Source: Skermania piniformis (lineage in GTDB: Bacteria; Actinomycetota; Actinomycetes; Mycobacteriales; Mycobacteriaceae). From it: DNA of 64,000 bases. The DNA lies in the NCBI RefSeq assembly GCF_019285775.1, contig NZ_CP079105.1:124001-188000 (forward strand), given 5' to 3'. This document shows positions 17,287 to 26,094 of this stretch, in pieces. Every line of letters starts with the position of its first letter. The stretch's first letter is position 1. The notes below the pieces were generated by a model that was not told the DNA's origin, searched no databases, and saw only the letters and a program-made list of their open reading frames with translations. Position numbers and translations under genes: made by a program.

Positions 17287-18207
17287 GTGCGATATCTGCG
17301 CGGGGTTTCGGTCCGGCAATTGGCCGCCGGGTTGCTGACCGCTTGCGCGTTGACCGGCTGCGCGGAGAGCCCGATCATCGCCGATCCCGGCATCCATTCG
17401 ATTGCCCGGACGGCGACGAGCACGACCGCCGGCTACGGCTACGGTTACGCCGGTCCGGCGACGACCTCGTCGGCCACCAGCAGTGTGCGTACCACGGTCG
17501 CCACCAGCAGTAAGCCACAGCCGGTCCCGGCCACCGCCGCCAACCCGCTCACCCAACCGGTCGCGCTGGCCCGGCGTAGCTGTCGATTGCCGGCCTGGCA
17601 GTCCGATCCGGCGCGGGTGCAGACCTTCCTGAACGAGGCACTGCGCTGCCTGGACCGGGTGTGGCGGCCGGTGCTGGAAAAGGTGCAGTTACCCTTCCGT
17701 CCGGCCCAGGTCCAGGTGATAAACCAGGTGACGATGCAGGACTGTGGTCGCCCGCCGGAGCAGAACAGCTTCTACTGCAACGGCGTGATCTACCTCGTGC
17801 CGGCCAGCTATCAGCAGTCGGTGATCGCGCCGGTCGGGGTGCCGACGGCGGCGGTCGACATGCTGGCCCACGAGTACGGCCACCATCTGCAGGAGCTGAG
17901 CGGAACGCTGCCGGCGGCGCTGGCCCAGATCGAGGCGGCGGGTCGGCGGACCCCGGCCGGTCAGGAGCTGTCCCGGCGCGCCGAGCTACAAGCGCAATGC
18001 TTGTCCGGGATGTTCATCGGCGCCAGCTTCGACGCGACGACGGTGAGCTTGGCGCAGCGGGACAACTACAGCCGGGGCGACGCGCCGGGCGCGGAGCCGG
18101 ACCACGGCCAACCGCAGAATTTCGGTAGTTGGTTCGACAAGGGCGTGCAGTTGAACACGCTGGACGCGTGCAACACCTGGATCGCCGGGTCGGCCGAGGT
18201 GGGCTGA
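17287..18207 (+). CDS. Neutral zinc metallopeptidase lipoprotein (PF04228-like)
   Basis: A 306-residue predicted lipoprotein. The signal peptide ends in the lipobox LTGC with acylated Cys25. A Ser/Thr-rich linker runs to about residue 75. The peptidase domain holds the zinc motif HEYGHH at 195-200, and the downstream ELQAQCLSGMF segment supplies the third ligand. It should act on the outer face of the membrane. The substrate is unknown. A GGAGG at 17273 supports the GTG start. It sits between two GGDEF-EAL genes, and any functional link is only positional. Confidence 0.85.
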   Translation: MRYLRGVSVRQLAAGLLTACALTGCAESPIIADPGIHSIARTATSTTAGYGYGYAGPATTSSATSSVRTTVATSSKPQPVPATAANPLTQPVALARRSCRLPAWQSDPARVQTFLNEALRCLDRVWRPVLEKVQLPFRPAQVQVINQVTMQDCGRPPEQNSFYCNGVIYLVPASYQQSVIAPVGVPTAAVDMLAHEYGHHLQELSGTLPAALAQIEAAGRRTPAGQELSRRAELQAQCLSGMFIGASFDATTVSLAQRDNYSRGDAPGAEPDHGQPQNFGSWFDKGVQLNTLDACNTWIAGSAEVG

Positions 18208-18210
18208 CGG

Positions 18211-19971
18211 TTATCCGGCCGGTCGGGCTCGCGTCGAGTCGCTCCGGCTCGCCGGGCTCGGCCGGCCGCCGGCGATGAGATCGCGCGCCGCGTCGGCGGT
18301 CATCGGCCGGCCCAGGTGCCACCCCTGGCCGAGTCGGTAACCGAGGTCGATGGCCACCTGGAGCTGGCTTTCGGTCTCGATCCCTTCCAGCACGGTGTCG
18401 ACGCCGAACGCATCGCCCATCCGCTGGAACAGCCGCAGCAGCGAGACATCGCGACCGTTGTCCGGCTCGGCGACGAACCGGCGGTCGATCTTCACGCCGT
18501 CCAGGATGCCGGCGGCGGACAGGTCGGTGAGCCGGCCGATGTTGGAATAGCCGACGCCGAAGTCGTCGATGTAGATGGCGACGCCGGCATCGCTCATCTG
18601 CTGGAGCGTCTGATGGGCTTTGTCGTCGTCGTCCATGACGGCGGTCTCGGTAAGTTCCACGTGCAGCCGGTCGAGCGGGAGACGATGGTGGTTGGCGACG
18701 TCGGCGATCTGTTTGGCCAGGCCGATGTCGCGCAGCTGCCGGGCCGCGACGTTGATGCTGAGCATCTGGAACGAGGCGCCGGCAACGGTGGTCCACTCGG
18801 CGGCCGCCGCCATCGACTGATGCAGGATCTGCTCGAACAGGTCGTCGATCAGCGGGGACCGCTCGGCGAGGGTGATGAACTCGGCCGGCGACACCTGCCC
18901 GAGTTCGGGATCGCACCACCGCGCCAGTGCCTCGAACCCGACCACCCGACCGGAGCGCAGCAGCTGCAACGGCTGGAAGGCCGGATAGATCTCCTGTCGG
19001 GCGACCGCACGCCGGAGCCGGGTCGCGACCGCCAGCCGCCGGCGCGCGCCGTCGTTGCGGACGTCGTAGAACCGATGGGTGGCACCCCCGGATTGCTTGG
19101 CCGCGTACATCGCCGAGTCGGCGCGCGCCAGCAGCGCGGTGGCCGAATCGCCGTCCCGGGGGGCGAGGGCGATGCCCATGCTCGCGGTGATCGCCACGTC
19201 GATCTGATCGGCTTCGGCGCCTTCGTCCTGCGCGAAGACCGAGACGTCGATCCGCAGCGGCATGGCCAACGTCGCCAGGAGTTCGTCGGCGATTCGGGAG
19301 ATCTCCTCGACGTCCTCGCCCGGTACGGTCACCATCAGCTCGTCACCGCCCATTCGGGCGATCGTCGCACCGTCGGCGAGTGTGCCGCGCAGCCGCTCGT
19401 CGAGCCGGCGGAGCACCAGATCGCCCAGCGCGTGTCCGTGCGAGTCGTTGACATCCTTGAAGTCGTCCAGATCGATCAACAGCAGGGCCAGCCGATCGCC
19501 GGCTGCGATGGCTTCGCTCAGCTCGACCTCGGCCGACTGGCGGCTGCGCAGACCGGTGACCGTGTCCACCTCGGCAAGCCGGCGCAGCGACTTCTGCACC
19601 TCGACCCGGTCGGTGACGTCGACGCTGATTCCCAGCGTGCCGATCAGCGTCCGCTGCGCGTCGTAGGTAGGGGTATAGGTGGTCTCGTAGGTGCGCCCGG
19701 CCAGTTCCTCCACGACGGTGAACCGTTCGCCGGACAGCGCCCGGTGATAGGCGACGTGCAGGTCCGGGCGGTCCTGATAGAGATCGAAAATGCTCGCGCC
19801 GACCAAGGCGCCGGGGGTGATGCCGAGCTTGGCCAGCCCGCCGCCGGTCGACACCCGGATCACCCCGGCCAGGTCGAGGGCGAAGACGAGCAACGGAGCT
19901 TCGCCGACGATGTCCAGCAGTCGCTCGCGGCTTTCCCAATCCTCGTGGTCGTGCGAGGTGTCCTCAGTCAT
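18211..19971 (-). CDS. PAS-GGDEL-EAL protein, tandem paralogue 1
   Basis: A 586-residue soluble protein. A PAS domain (about 15-125) contains VIRVSTGGGLAKLG. The GGDEF domain has IDLDDFKDVND and GGDEL at 208-212, a variant that can be active. The EAL domain has FEALARW, the Asn in INVAARQL, LTET, IDDFGVGYSN, KIDRRF and EGIETE. Its first helix reads TGLRSRQS instead of TGLxNRxx. No RxxD inhibitory site is present. It could make or degrade c-di-GMP under PAS control. The next gene upstream on the same strand is a close paralogue, 150 bp away. ATG 19971 has only a weak ribosome-binding site. Confidence 0.88.
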   Translation of the reverse strand: MTEDTSHDHEDWESRERLLDIVGEAPLLVFALDLAGVIRVSTGGGLAKLGITPGALVGASIFDLYQDRPDLHVAYHRALSGERFTVVEELAGRTYETTYTPTYDAQRTLIGTLGISVDVTDRVEVQKSLRRLAEVDTVTGLRSRQSAEVELSEAIAAGDRLALLLIDLDDFKDVNDSHGHALGDLVLRRLDERLRGTLADGATIARMGGDELMVTVPGEDVEEISRIADELLATLAMPLRIDVSVFAQDEGAEADQIDVAITASMGIALAPRDGDSATALLARADSAMYAAKQSGGATHRFYDVRNDGARRRLAVATRLRRAVARQEIYPAFQPLQLLRSGRVVGFEALARWCDPELGQVSPAEFITLAERSPLIDDLFEQILHQSMAAAAEWTTVAGASFQMLSINVAARQLRDIGLAKQIADVANHHRLPLDRLHVELTETAVMDDDDKAHQTLQQMSDAGVAIYIDDFGVGYSNIGRLTDLSAAGILDGVKIDRRFVAEPDNGRDVSLLRLFQRMGDAFGVDTVLEGIETESQLQVAIDLGYRLGQGWHLGRPMTADAARDLIAGGRPSPASRSDSTRARPAG

Positions 19972-20121
19972 CCGCAACTTGCCCCTTCGGCCGAGCCGAC
20001 AAAAGTCGAACGAGGTAGCACCGGGAAATCGGAAACGCTGGATCAAGATCATTTATTGCGGGTGATCTTGCCCGCCCATCGTGCGGTGGGAGCCGGCGGC
20101 GCGGCGATCTGTCGATGTGAG

Positions 20122-21819
20122 CTACGTCTCGATCGACGCCCGGGCCAGGTCCGCCGCCACCGGCCGGCCCAGATGCCAGCCTTGCCCGAGTCGGTATCCC
20201 ATTCGGCGGGCGACCTCCAGGTGCTCGTCGGTTTCGATGCCCTCGATCACGATCTCGGCACCGAAGGTTTCGCTCATATGCCGGAACAGTTGCAGCAGTG
20301 CCGTGGTCCGGGGCTCCGCGGGATCGGCGATGAACCGTCGGTCGACCTTGATCCCGGCCAGGATGCCGGCGCTGGCCAGGTCGGTCAGCCGGGCCACGTT
20401 CGAGTAGCCGACGCCGAAATCGTCGATGTAGACACCGATCCCCGCCTCGCTCATCGCCGCCAGGGTCTGATGGGCGGTCTCCTCGTCGTCCATCATCGCG
20501 GTCTCGGTGAGCTCGGCGCAGATCAACCCGATCGGATGGCCGATCCGGTCGGCCGCCGTGACGATCCGGTCGGTCAATTGCGGGTCACGCAACTGCCGGG
20601 CGGCGATGTTGACCGCCAGCTGCCGACCCGGTCCATCCCGCTCGACATACCAGGTCACCGCCGCTTCGAGCGATTGCCGCAGGATGGAATCGAAGAGGTC
20701 GTCGATCAGTGGCGAACGTTCCGCGATCGCGATGAAGTCGGTCGGCGGTACCTGCCCGAGTTCTGGATCGTGCCAGCGAGCCAGCGCCTCGAAGCCGGTG
20801 ATCCGATTGTCGTTCAGGTCCCGTACCGGCTGGAACACCGGATAGAGCGCCTCGTCGGCGACCGCGCGGCGAAGCCGGGTGATCATCGTCAAGCGGCGCC
20901 GGGCGCCGTCGATCCGATTGTCGTAGAAGCAGTAGGTGGCGCCGCCGGAGCGCTTTGCGGCGTACATCGCACTGTCCGCCCGAGTCATCAGCTGACCCGC
21001 GCCGGTACCGTCGCGAGGAGCGAACGCGATGCCGATGCTGGCGGTGATGGTCATGTCGACCGGTCCGTCGGACAGCGCGAGCGGCAGATCGATCTGCAGC
21101 GGCCCGGCCACGACATCGAGGAGCTGCTGGGCCAACTGGGCGATCTGGTCCGGCTTGTCCAGCGGCACCGCGACCACCAGCTCGTCCCCGCCCATCCGGC
21201 CGACCAGCGCGTCGGCCGGCGCCGTGCGGCGGAGCCGGCGCCCGAGGTGCCGTAGCACCAGATCGCCCAACACGTGTCCGTGGGTGTCGTTGACGTCCTT
21301 GAAATCGTCCAGGTCGATCAGCAGCAGCGCCAGCTTGGTGCCGGTGGCCAGCATCCGGTCCACTTCGATCTCCGTGGCCCGCCGGTTGTGCAACTGGGTC
21401 ACCGCGTCGACATCGGTCAGGGTGCGCAGCGAGCGCTGCACGGCGACCTGGTCGGTGACCTCGACCGCAATTCCGCAGGAGCCGGCCAGTTCGCCGTCGG
21501 CGGTCCGCACCGGCGCGTACCTGGTCTCGTAGACCCGCTCGCCGTACTCGAGCACCACGTCGAACTGCTCGCCGGTCAACGCGCGGCGGTGATAGCTGTC
21601 GAGCCGATCGTCGGTGAGCGCGTCGAAGACGCTGCGGCCGACCAGCTCGCCGGGGGTGAACCCGAGCTGCGCCAGGCCGCCGCCGGTGGACATCCGGACC
21701 ACACCGTCGAGATCCATTGCATAAAGAATGAGCGGCGCTGCGGAGAGAATGTCGGAGAGTCGTTCGCCCTCGGTCCAGGGCTGGCCGATCGTCGGCCAGT
21801 CGAACGCGCCGACCGTCAT
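20122..21819 (-). CDS. PAS-GGDEL-EAL protein, tandem paralogue 2
   Basis: A 565-residue soluble protein with the same architecture as its downstream neighbour. The PAS domain contains VVRMSTGGGLAQLG. The GGDEF domain has LIDLDDFKDVND and GGDEL at 210-214. The EAL domain has FEALARW, VNIAARQL, LTETAMM, IDDFGVGYSNV, KVDRRF and EGIETDE. All catalytic positions I can identify are kept. The start is set by GAGAGGAGG seven bases before the ATG. The C-terminal GYRLGQGWHLGRP block is shared with the neighbour, which supports tandem duplication. Confidence 0.9.
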   Translation of the reverse strand: MTVGAFDWPTIGQPWTEGERLSDILSAAPLILYAMDLDGVVRMSTGGGLAQLGFTPGELVGRSVFDALTDDRLDSYHRRALTGEQFDVVLEYGERVYETRYAPVRTADGELAGSCGIAVEVTDQVAVQRSLRTLTDVDAVTQLHNRRATEIEVDRMLATGTKLALLLIDLDDFKDVNDTHGHVLGDLVLRHLGRRLRRTAPADALVGRMGGDELVVAVPLDKPDQIAQLAQQLLDVVAGPLQIDLPLALSDGPVDMTITASIGIAFAPRDGTGAGQLMTRADSAMYAAKRSGGATYCFYDNRIDGARRRLTMITRLRRAVADEALYPVFQPVRDLNDNRITGFEALARWHDPELGQVPPTDFIAIAERSPLIDDLFDSILRQSLEAAVTWYVERDGPGRQLAVNIAARQLRDPQLTDRIVTAADRIGHPIGLICAELTETAMMDDEETAHQTLAAMSEAGIGVYIDDFGVGYSNVARLTDLASAGILAGIKVDRRFIADPAEPRTTALLQLFRHMSETFGAEIVIEGIETDEHLEVARRMGYRLGQGWHLGRPVAADLARASIET

Positions 21820-22040
21820 CCGCGTGCCTCCTCTCACCGACTTGTTCGCCTGACTTCGAGGTTGCCCGATCTGGCCGCCATAACCATGTGGCGGCACCGA
21901 TCCGCGGCTTGGTTCAGCATACCTGCCGGTAATCGGCATGATCATCTTGTTTGTGGGCGTGCCGGTTGCGGAATCGCCACAAAATAACTGCTTGACCTGT
22001 TGCCGTTCCGTTCCGGATCGCCGCTGGCACAGTAGGACTG

Positions 22041-23036
22041 GTGCAGACGATTCTTCCGGCGCGGGCCCTGCCGGCCGGTTTGGCGGTGGCGTGGCTGGTC
22101 GGCGCGGCGGCCGCGGTGCAGGCGCGGGTCAACGGCGAGCTCGCGGCGCGGTTGCACGACGGGGTGGCGGCAGCGCTGATCAGTTTCGCGGTCGGCCTGG
22201 TCGTGTTGCTCTCGGCGGCACTGGTCGACAGCCGAATTCGGTTCGGCATCAGGGCGATACGGGCCGCGGTGGGTGCGGGTGAGCTGACGCCGGGGCAGTG
22301 CCTGGGGGGCTTGTGCGGCGCGGTGGTGGTCGCGACCCAGGCGCTGACGGTTCCGGTGATCGGGGTCGCGCTGTTCGCGGTGGCGCTGGCCGGTGGACAG
22401 ATCGTCGGCGGCCTGGTGGTGGACCGGCTCGGTCTGGGCCCGGCGGGTCGAGTTCCGGTCAGTCCGGTCCGCGTGGTCGGCGCCGGGTTGGCCGTGCTCG
22501 GGATGACCGTGGCGGCCGCCGACCGGCTCACCGCCGGAACTCAGGTCGCGCTGCTCGCGGCGCTGCCGGCGGCCGCCGGCTGTGCGATCGCCTGGCAACA
22601 GGCGGTGAACGGTCGGCTGAGCGCCATCGGTGGTCCGGCTGCGGCGAGCCTGATGAACTTCGTGATCGGTTTCGCCGGCCTGCTCGTCGGCTGGCTCGCG
22701 CTCGTCGCGGTCCGGGGCATTCCGGCGCCGCCGCCCCACGCGCCGGAGCTCTACCTGGGCGGGCTGCTCGGCATCGCGATCGTCGGGTTGGGTGCGATTG
22801 CGGTGCGCTGGGTCGGGGTGCTGTTGCTCGGGCTCGGTATCGTCGCCGGCCAACTCGTCGGCGCGCTGCTGCTCGACCTGCTGCTGCCGGCCGGGGCCCA
22901 GCTGTCGGCAGCGACGGTGGCCGGCTGCGTCCTGGTCGGGCTCGGGGTGGCGGTTGCCGCCCGGCCGACGCCGCCCGGACCCGGCAGAGCGGGGTGGGCC
23001 GGCCGACGTCAGAGCCGGCGGGCGCGCAATTCGTGA
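22041..23036 (+). CDS. DMT-type transporter, two DUF606 (YdcZ) repeats
   Basis: A 331-residue membrane protein with about ten helices in two homologous halves. Each half carries a QARVNGEL- or QQAVNGRL-type segment (QARVNGELAARL and QQAVNGRLSAIGG) followed by ISF- or MNF-type helices, which is the signature of the DUF606/YdcZ transporters. The substrate is unknown. It is divergent from the paralogue-2 gene, with a 221-bp intergenic region that holds a GCCGCCA/TGGCGGC inverted repeat and no gene. The 3' end overlaps the convergent MBL-Rieske gene by 28 bp. Confidence 0.8.
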   Translation: MQTILPARALPAGLAVAWLVGAAAAVQARVNGELAARLHDGVAAALISFAVGLVVLLSAALVDSRIRFGIRAIRAAVGAGELTPGQCLGGLCGAVVVATQALTVPVIGVALFAVALAGGQIVGGLVVDRLGLGPAGRVPVSPVRVVGAGLAVLGMTVAAADRLTAGTQVALLAALPAAAGCAIAWQQAVNGRLSAIGGPAAASLMNFVIGFAGLLVGWLALVAVRGIPAPPPHAPELYLGGLLGIAIVGLGAIAVRWVGVLLLGLGIVAGQLVGALLLDLLLPAGAQLSAATVAGCVLVGLGVAVAARPTPPGPGRAGWAGRRQSRRARNS

Positions 23037-24562
23037 CCCTGGGTGGTCTTGCAGCGCCCCGTCTCCAGGTCCCACTGCCAGCCGTGCTGGTTGCAGGTGA
23101 GCGTGGTTCCCTCCACGACGCCGAACTTGGTCAGGTCGGCCTTCAGGTGCGGACAGCGACGTTGGATCTCCCACCCGGCGAGTTCGGTGGATGCGGTGTC
23201 GTCGTGCGCCTCGGCGAACCAACCGTCGGCGTAGAGCACCCGCTCGTCGGTGAGGCATTTGAAGAAGGTGTAGAGGAACTCGTTGTAGCCGCCGATCCGC
23301 CAGGCGGAGAATCGGGTGGAGAGGAAGATGCTGTTCACCCAGTCGGGTTCCCGATCCCGGAGCACGGTGCGGACCAGCTCGGGGGCGATTCGGAAGCCGT
23401 AGCGGTACTTGCCGTCACCGTCCGCGGGCGGGCGAACGCGGCGGGCCGGGAAGTCGAGCACGACGGTCTCCTCGTGCTCCGGCCCGTCGAGCACCAGGCC
23501 GACCGGGTAGCCGATGCCGTTGCTGATCAGATCGGAGGACCGCATGATCGGCTCGAACAGTTCGGCCAGCGCGGGCAACAACGGTTCGCCGGCGGCCGGC
23601 GCCCAGGCGGCCTTGTGCGCCGCGAGCTCCGGTGCGCGTCGCGTCGCCATGTCCGCGATATAACCGGCCTTGTCGGCGTAGATCGTGTCCGGGTCGACCG
23701 GGTGGGTCAGGCTGAGTTCGCCGCCGTGTATCTCGGCCACCGAACCGGGAATCATCAGCAGGCCGTTGTCCGCGCCGTGCTGGGCCATCTGGTCGAGGAA
23801 GACCAGCTGATCCGGGAAGATGTTGCCGATGTCGTCGTGGTCGTCGTTGAGGTACCGCAGGTCGGGGTCGAGGAACACCGGCGGTCCGGCCGAGGGCACC
23901 ACCCAGGTGGCGCCCACCTGCTCGATATAGGCGCGCGCCCGATCCATGCCGCGCTGGCGCTTCTGCTTGCCGAAGTTGGCCTTGGTGCGTTTCGGGATGT
24001 CGTACACCATCGGATACCAGATCGCGCCGGAGTACTGCAGCAGATGGATGTCGATCGTGCCGAATGCCTCGGACAGCACGTCCAGGTCCATCGGCCGGGC
24101 GTCGTTCATGTTGAAGCAGGTGGTTTCGCCGTCCGCGACGACCAGCCCGCTGTCGCCGATCGGGCCGTCCGCCGGCGCGCGCAACGCGATGATCATCACG
24201 TCCAGCTCACGACCGTCGCGGCCGACGATCCGGTGCTTGACCGAGTCGGTGGTCTCGAAGAACGAGTGGAACCCGAGTGCCTCGAGTTCGCGGCGCAGGT
24301 CCGGCACCGGATAGTCCGGCAGCAGGACCGTCGCGTCCTTGTTCACGTAACGGGCCAGGTGCGCCGGATCGAAGTGGTCCCGGTGCAGGTGGGAGACGTA
24401 GAGGTAGTCGCAGTCGCCCAGCCGATCCCAATCCAGCGCGGTGTTGTCCGGGAACGGGACCCAGGAGGCGAAGTAGGCCGGATTCACCCAGGGGTCGCAG
24501 AGGATCGATCCCGCTTCGGTCTGAATATGGAATCCCGCATGTCCGACACTGGTGACCTGCAC
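23009..24562 (-). CDS. MBL-fold hydrolase fused to a C-terminal Rieske [2Fe-2S] domain
   Basis: A 517-residue protein. The N-terminal metallo-beta-lactamase (UlaG-like) domain has the metal motif HLHRDHFD (H58, H60, D62, H63). The C-terminal 75 residues form a Rieske domain with CPH and CNQHGW, the two Cys-x-His pairs that hold a 2Fe-2S cluster. This suggests a redox-coupled hydrolase or oxygenase. The substrate is unknown. AGGAGG sits just before the GTG at 24562. It is divergent from the short TetR-like gene. Confidence 0.82.
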   Translation of the reverse strand: MQVTSVGHAGFHIQTEAGSILCDPWVNPAYFASWVPFPDNTALDWDRLGDCDYLYVSHLHRDHFDPAHLARYVNKDATVLLPDYPVPDLRRELEALGFHSFFETTDSVKHRIVGRDGRELDVMIIALRAPADGPIGDSGLVVADGETTCFNMNDARPMDLDVLSEAFGTIDIHLLQYSGAIWYPMVYDIPKRTKANFGKQKRQRGMDRARAYIEQVGATWVVPSAGPPVFLDPDLRYLNDDHDDIGNIFPDQLVFLDQMAQHGADNGLLMIPGSVAEIHGGELSLTHPVDPDTIYADKAGYIADMATRRAPELAAHKAAWAPAAGEPLLPALAELFEPIMRSSDLISNGIGYPVGLVLDGPEHEETVVLDFPARRVRPPADGDGKYRYGFRIAPELVRTVLRDREPDWVNSIFLSTRFSAWRIGGYNEFLYTFFKCLTDERVLYADGWFAEAHDDTASTELAGWEIQRRCPHLKADLTKFGVVEGTTLTCNQHGWQWDLETGRCKTTQGHELRARRL

Positions 24563-24646
24563 TGCACCCTCCTGCGACTTACGTTTGCAACGTGTCAGGG
24601 TAGGCCGGGACTTGATCGAGCCGGAGATCGGGGAGATTCTGGCCTG

Positions 24647-25111
24647 GTGACCCCGCCCCAGGGGCCGCCGCAGAATCCGGAATTTTCCGGATATCTGGAT
24701 GCGGTGGCCAAGAAGCTCCGCCTCCCGTTCGCCACCCCCGAGCTGGTCGATCGCATCGCCACCGGAACGGTGAACGAGGCCGGCCGACGCACGTTGTACA
24801 TGCTGATCACCACCTGGGATCTGGCCGGCGGCGGTCCGTTCGCCGCCAGCACGGTCGGCGGCGCGGTATCTGCCCGGACCATCGACATGCTGCAGCGGAT
24901 GTTCATGAACGGGGTGTTCGACCGCGTGTTGGTCGCGCTCGGCGCCGACGACGTGAAGTTCCGGGCATCGTTGTGCGCTTCGCAATTGGTCGGACTGGGC
25001 ATGATCCGGTACGCCGTGGGCGCCGAGCCGATCGCGTCGATGGAGGTGAACCGGCTGGTGGATGCGATGGCCCCGACCCTGCAGCGGTATCTCACCGGGC
25101 CGCTGTCGTAG
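24647..25111 (+). CDS. TetR C-terminal-domain protein lacking the DNA-binding domain
   Basis: A 154-residue protein. Its second half (FRASLCASQLVGLGMIRYAVGAEPIAS ... APTLQRYLTG) is very like the ligand-binding domain of actinobacterial TetR regulators. Nothing resembling a helix-turn-helix precedes it: only 84 bp separate its GTG from the divergent MBL-Rieske start, and the upstream frame is shadow sequence. It is either a truncated remnant or a stand-alone sensor or dimerisation protein. A GGGGAG about 12 bases upstream is a weak ribosome-binding site. Confidence 0.6.
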   Translation: MTPPQGPPQNPEFSGYLDAVAKKLRLPFATPELVDRIATGTVNEAGRRTLYMLITTWDLAGGGPFAASTVGGAVSARTIDMLQRMFMNGVFDRVLVALGADDVKFRASLCASQLVGLGMIRYAVGAEPIASMEVNRLVDAMAPTLQRYLTGPLS

Positions 25112-25228
25112 GCCCGCACCGCCGGCCTGCACCGCCGGCCCGGACCGCTCGGCGCCGAACTGACCGCCCGGTAGGTTGCGGCGTGTCGGCAACGGCTCGG
25201 CATTCCCCCGACCGGGCGGCCGACCGAC

Positions 25229-25234
25229 TACCCT
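25229..25234 (+). promoter_or_regulatory. -10-like TACCCT before the acyltransferase gene
   Basis: TACCCT ends eight bases before the GTG at 25243 and no ribosome-binding site is present, suggesting a leaderless mRNA. Confidence 0.35.
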
Positions 25235-25242
25235 GACCGGCT

Positions 25243-25986
25243 GTGGAACCGGTTTATCGCACCCTCATCGGCCTTGCTCGGGTCTCGTTCCTGGTTCAGG
25301 GGCTGAAGTTCACCGTGACCGGGGCGGAAAACATACCTGCGACCGGCGGGGCGGTCATCGCGATCAACCACACCGGCTATACCGAGTTCATCTACGCCCA
25401 TATCCCGGCGCGCAAGCACAAGCGCTACATCCGGTACATGGCCAAGAAGGATGTGTTCGACAACCCGGTCAGCGGGCCGCTCATGCGCGCGCTGCGGCAC
25501 ATCGAGGTCGACCGACAGGCCGGTGCCGACTCGTACCGGAACGCGGTCGCGGCGCTGCGCGACGGCGAGCTGGTCGGGGTGTACCCGGAGGCGACGATCA
25601 GTCGCAGCTTCGAACTCAAGGAATTCAAGTCCGGCACCGCCCGGATGGCGATCGAGGCCCAGGTACCGATCATTCCGGTGGTGACCTGGGGTGGCCAGCG
25701 GGTCTGGACCAAGGGGCATCCGCGCCGGCTCGGCCGGACCAACACGCCGATCTCGGTGGCGGTCGGTGCGCCGATCCCGCCGGATCTGCCGACCGGTGAG
25801 TTGACCGCACGGCTCAAGGCGGCGATGCAGGCGCTGCTCGACCAGGTGCAACGCGACTACGAACACGAGCCGGGGTCCTACTGGGTGCCGGCCCGGCTCG
25901 GCGGTACGGCACCGACGTTGGAGCAGGCAAATGTGCTCGATCTGGCCGAGGCGCGCGAGCGCAGCAGACGCGCACGCCACAATTAG
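25243..25986 (+). CDS. 1-acyl-glycerol-3-phosphate acyltransferase-like (PlsC family)
   Basis: A 247-residue acyltransferase related to the Rv3814c-Rv3816c group, acting on phospholipid or other lipid acceptors at the membrane. The catalytic block reads NHTGYTE, so the usual HX4D has Glu in place of Asp. The acceptor-binding block is VYPEATISRSFELKEFKSG, with PEATIS replacing the common PEGT. A later IIPVVTWGGQRVW segment is also typical. The C-terminus is a basic tail. It stands alone, in front of a GGDEF-EAL gene. Confidence 0.85.
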   Translation: MEPVYRTLIGLARVSFLVQGLKFTVTGAENIPATGGAVIAINHTGYTEFIYAHIPARKHKRYIRYMAKKDVFDNPVSGPLMRALRHIEVDRQAGADSYRNAVAALRDGELVGVYPEATISRSFELKEFKSGTARMAIEAQVPIIPVVTWGGQRVWTKGHPRRLGRTNTPISVAVGAPIPPDLPTGELTARLKAAMQALLDQVQRDYEHEPGSYWVPARLGGTAPTLEQANVLDLAEARERSRRARHN

Positions 25987-26026
25987 CCCCCATATCGCGT
26001 CGATCCGCTTGTTTACCTCGAATATG

Positions 26027-26042
26027 CTGTACTGAAGTACAG
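26027..26042. promoter_or_regulatory. 16-bp palindrome upstream of the GGDEF-EAL gene
   Basis: CTGTACTGAAGTACAG is a perfect inverted repeat (CTGTACT, GA, AGTACAG). It lies in the 108-bp gap before the start at 26095 and overlaps AT-richer promoter-like sequence. It is a likely repressor site. The binding protein is unknown. Confidence 0.5.
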
Positions 26043-26094
26043 TCACACGCCGGGAGTGTGCGGATCGGAAACGGTATCGCCCGATGATTGCCGA

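Noticed and set aside
24563-24646. A missing helix-turn-helix for the TetR-like gene
   Set aside because: None of the reading frames in the 84 bp before it, nor the upstream shadow frame, resembles a TetR helix-turn-helix.
22298-25111. A 937-codon open frame across the DMT and MBL-Rieske genes on the opposite frame
   Set aside because: Only its last 154 codons are coding-like (the TetR-type domain). The rest is the GC-rich shadow of genes with clear protein families.
26027-26042. LexA or iron box
   Set aside because: The palindrome CTGTACTGAAGTACAG shares neither the GAAC/GTTC halves of the SOS box nor the TTAGGTTAG halves of the iron box.
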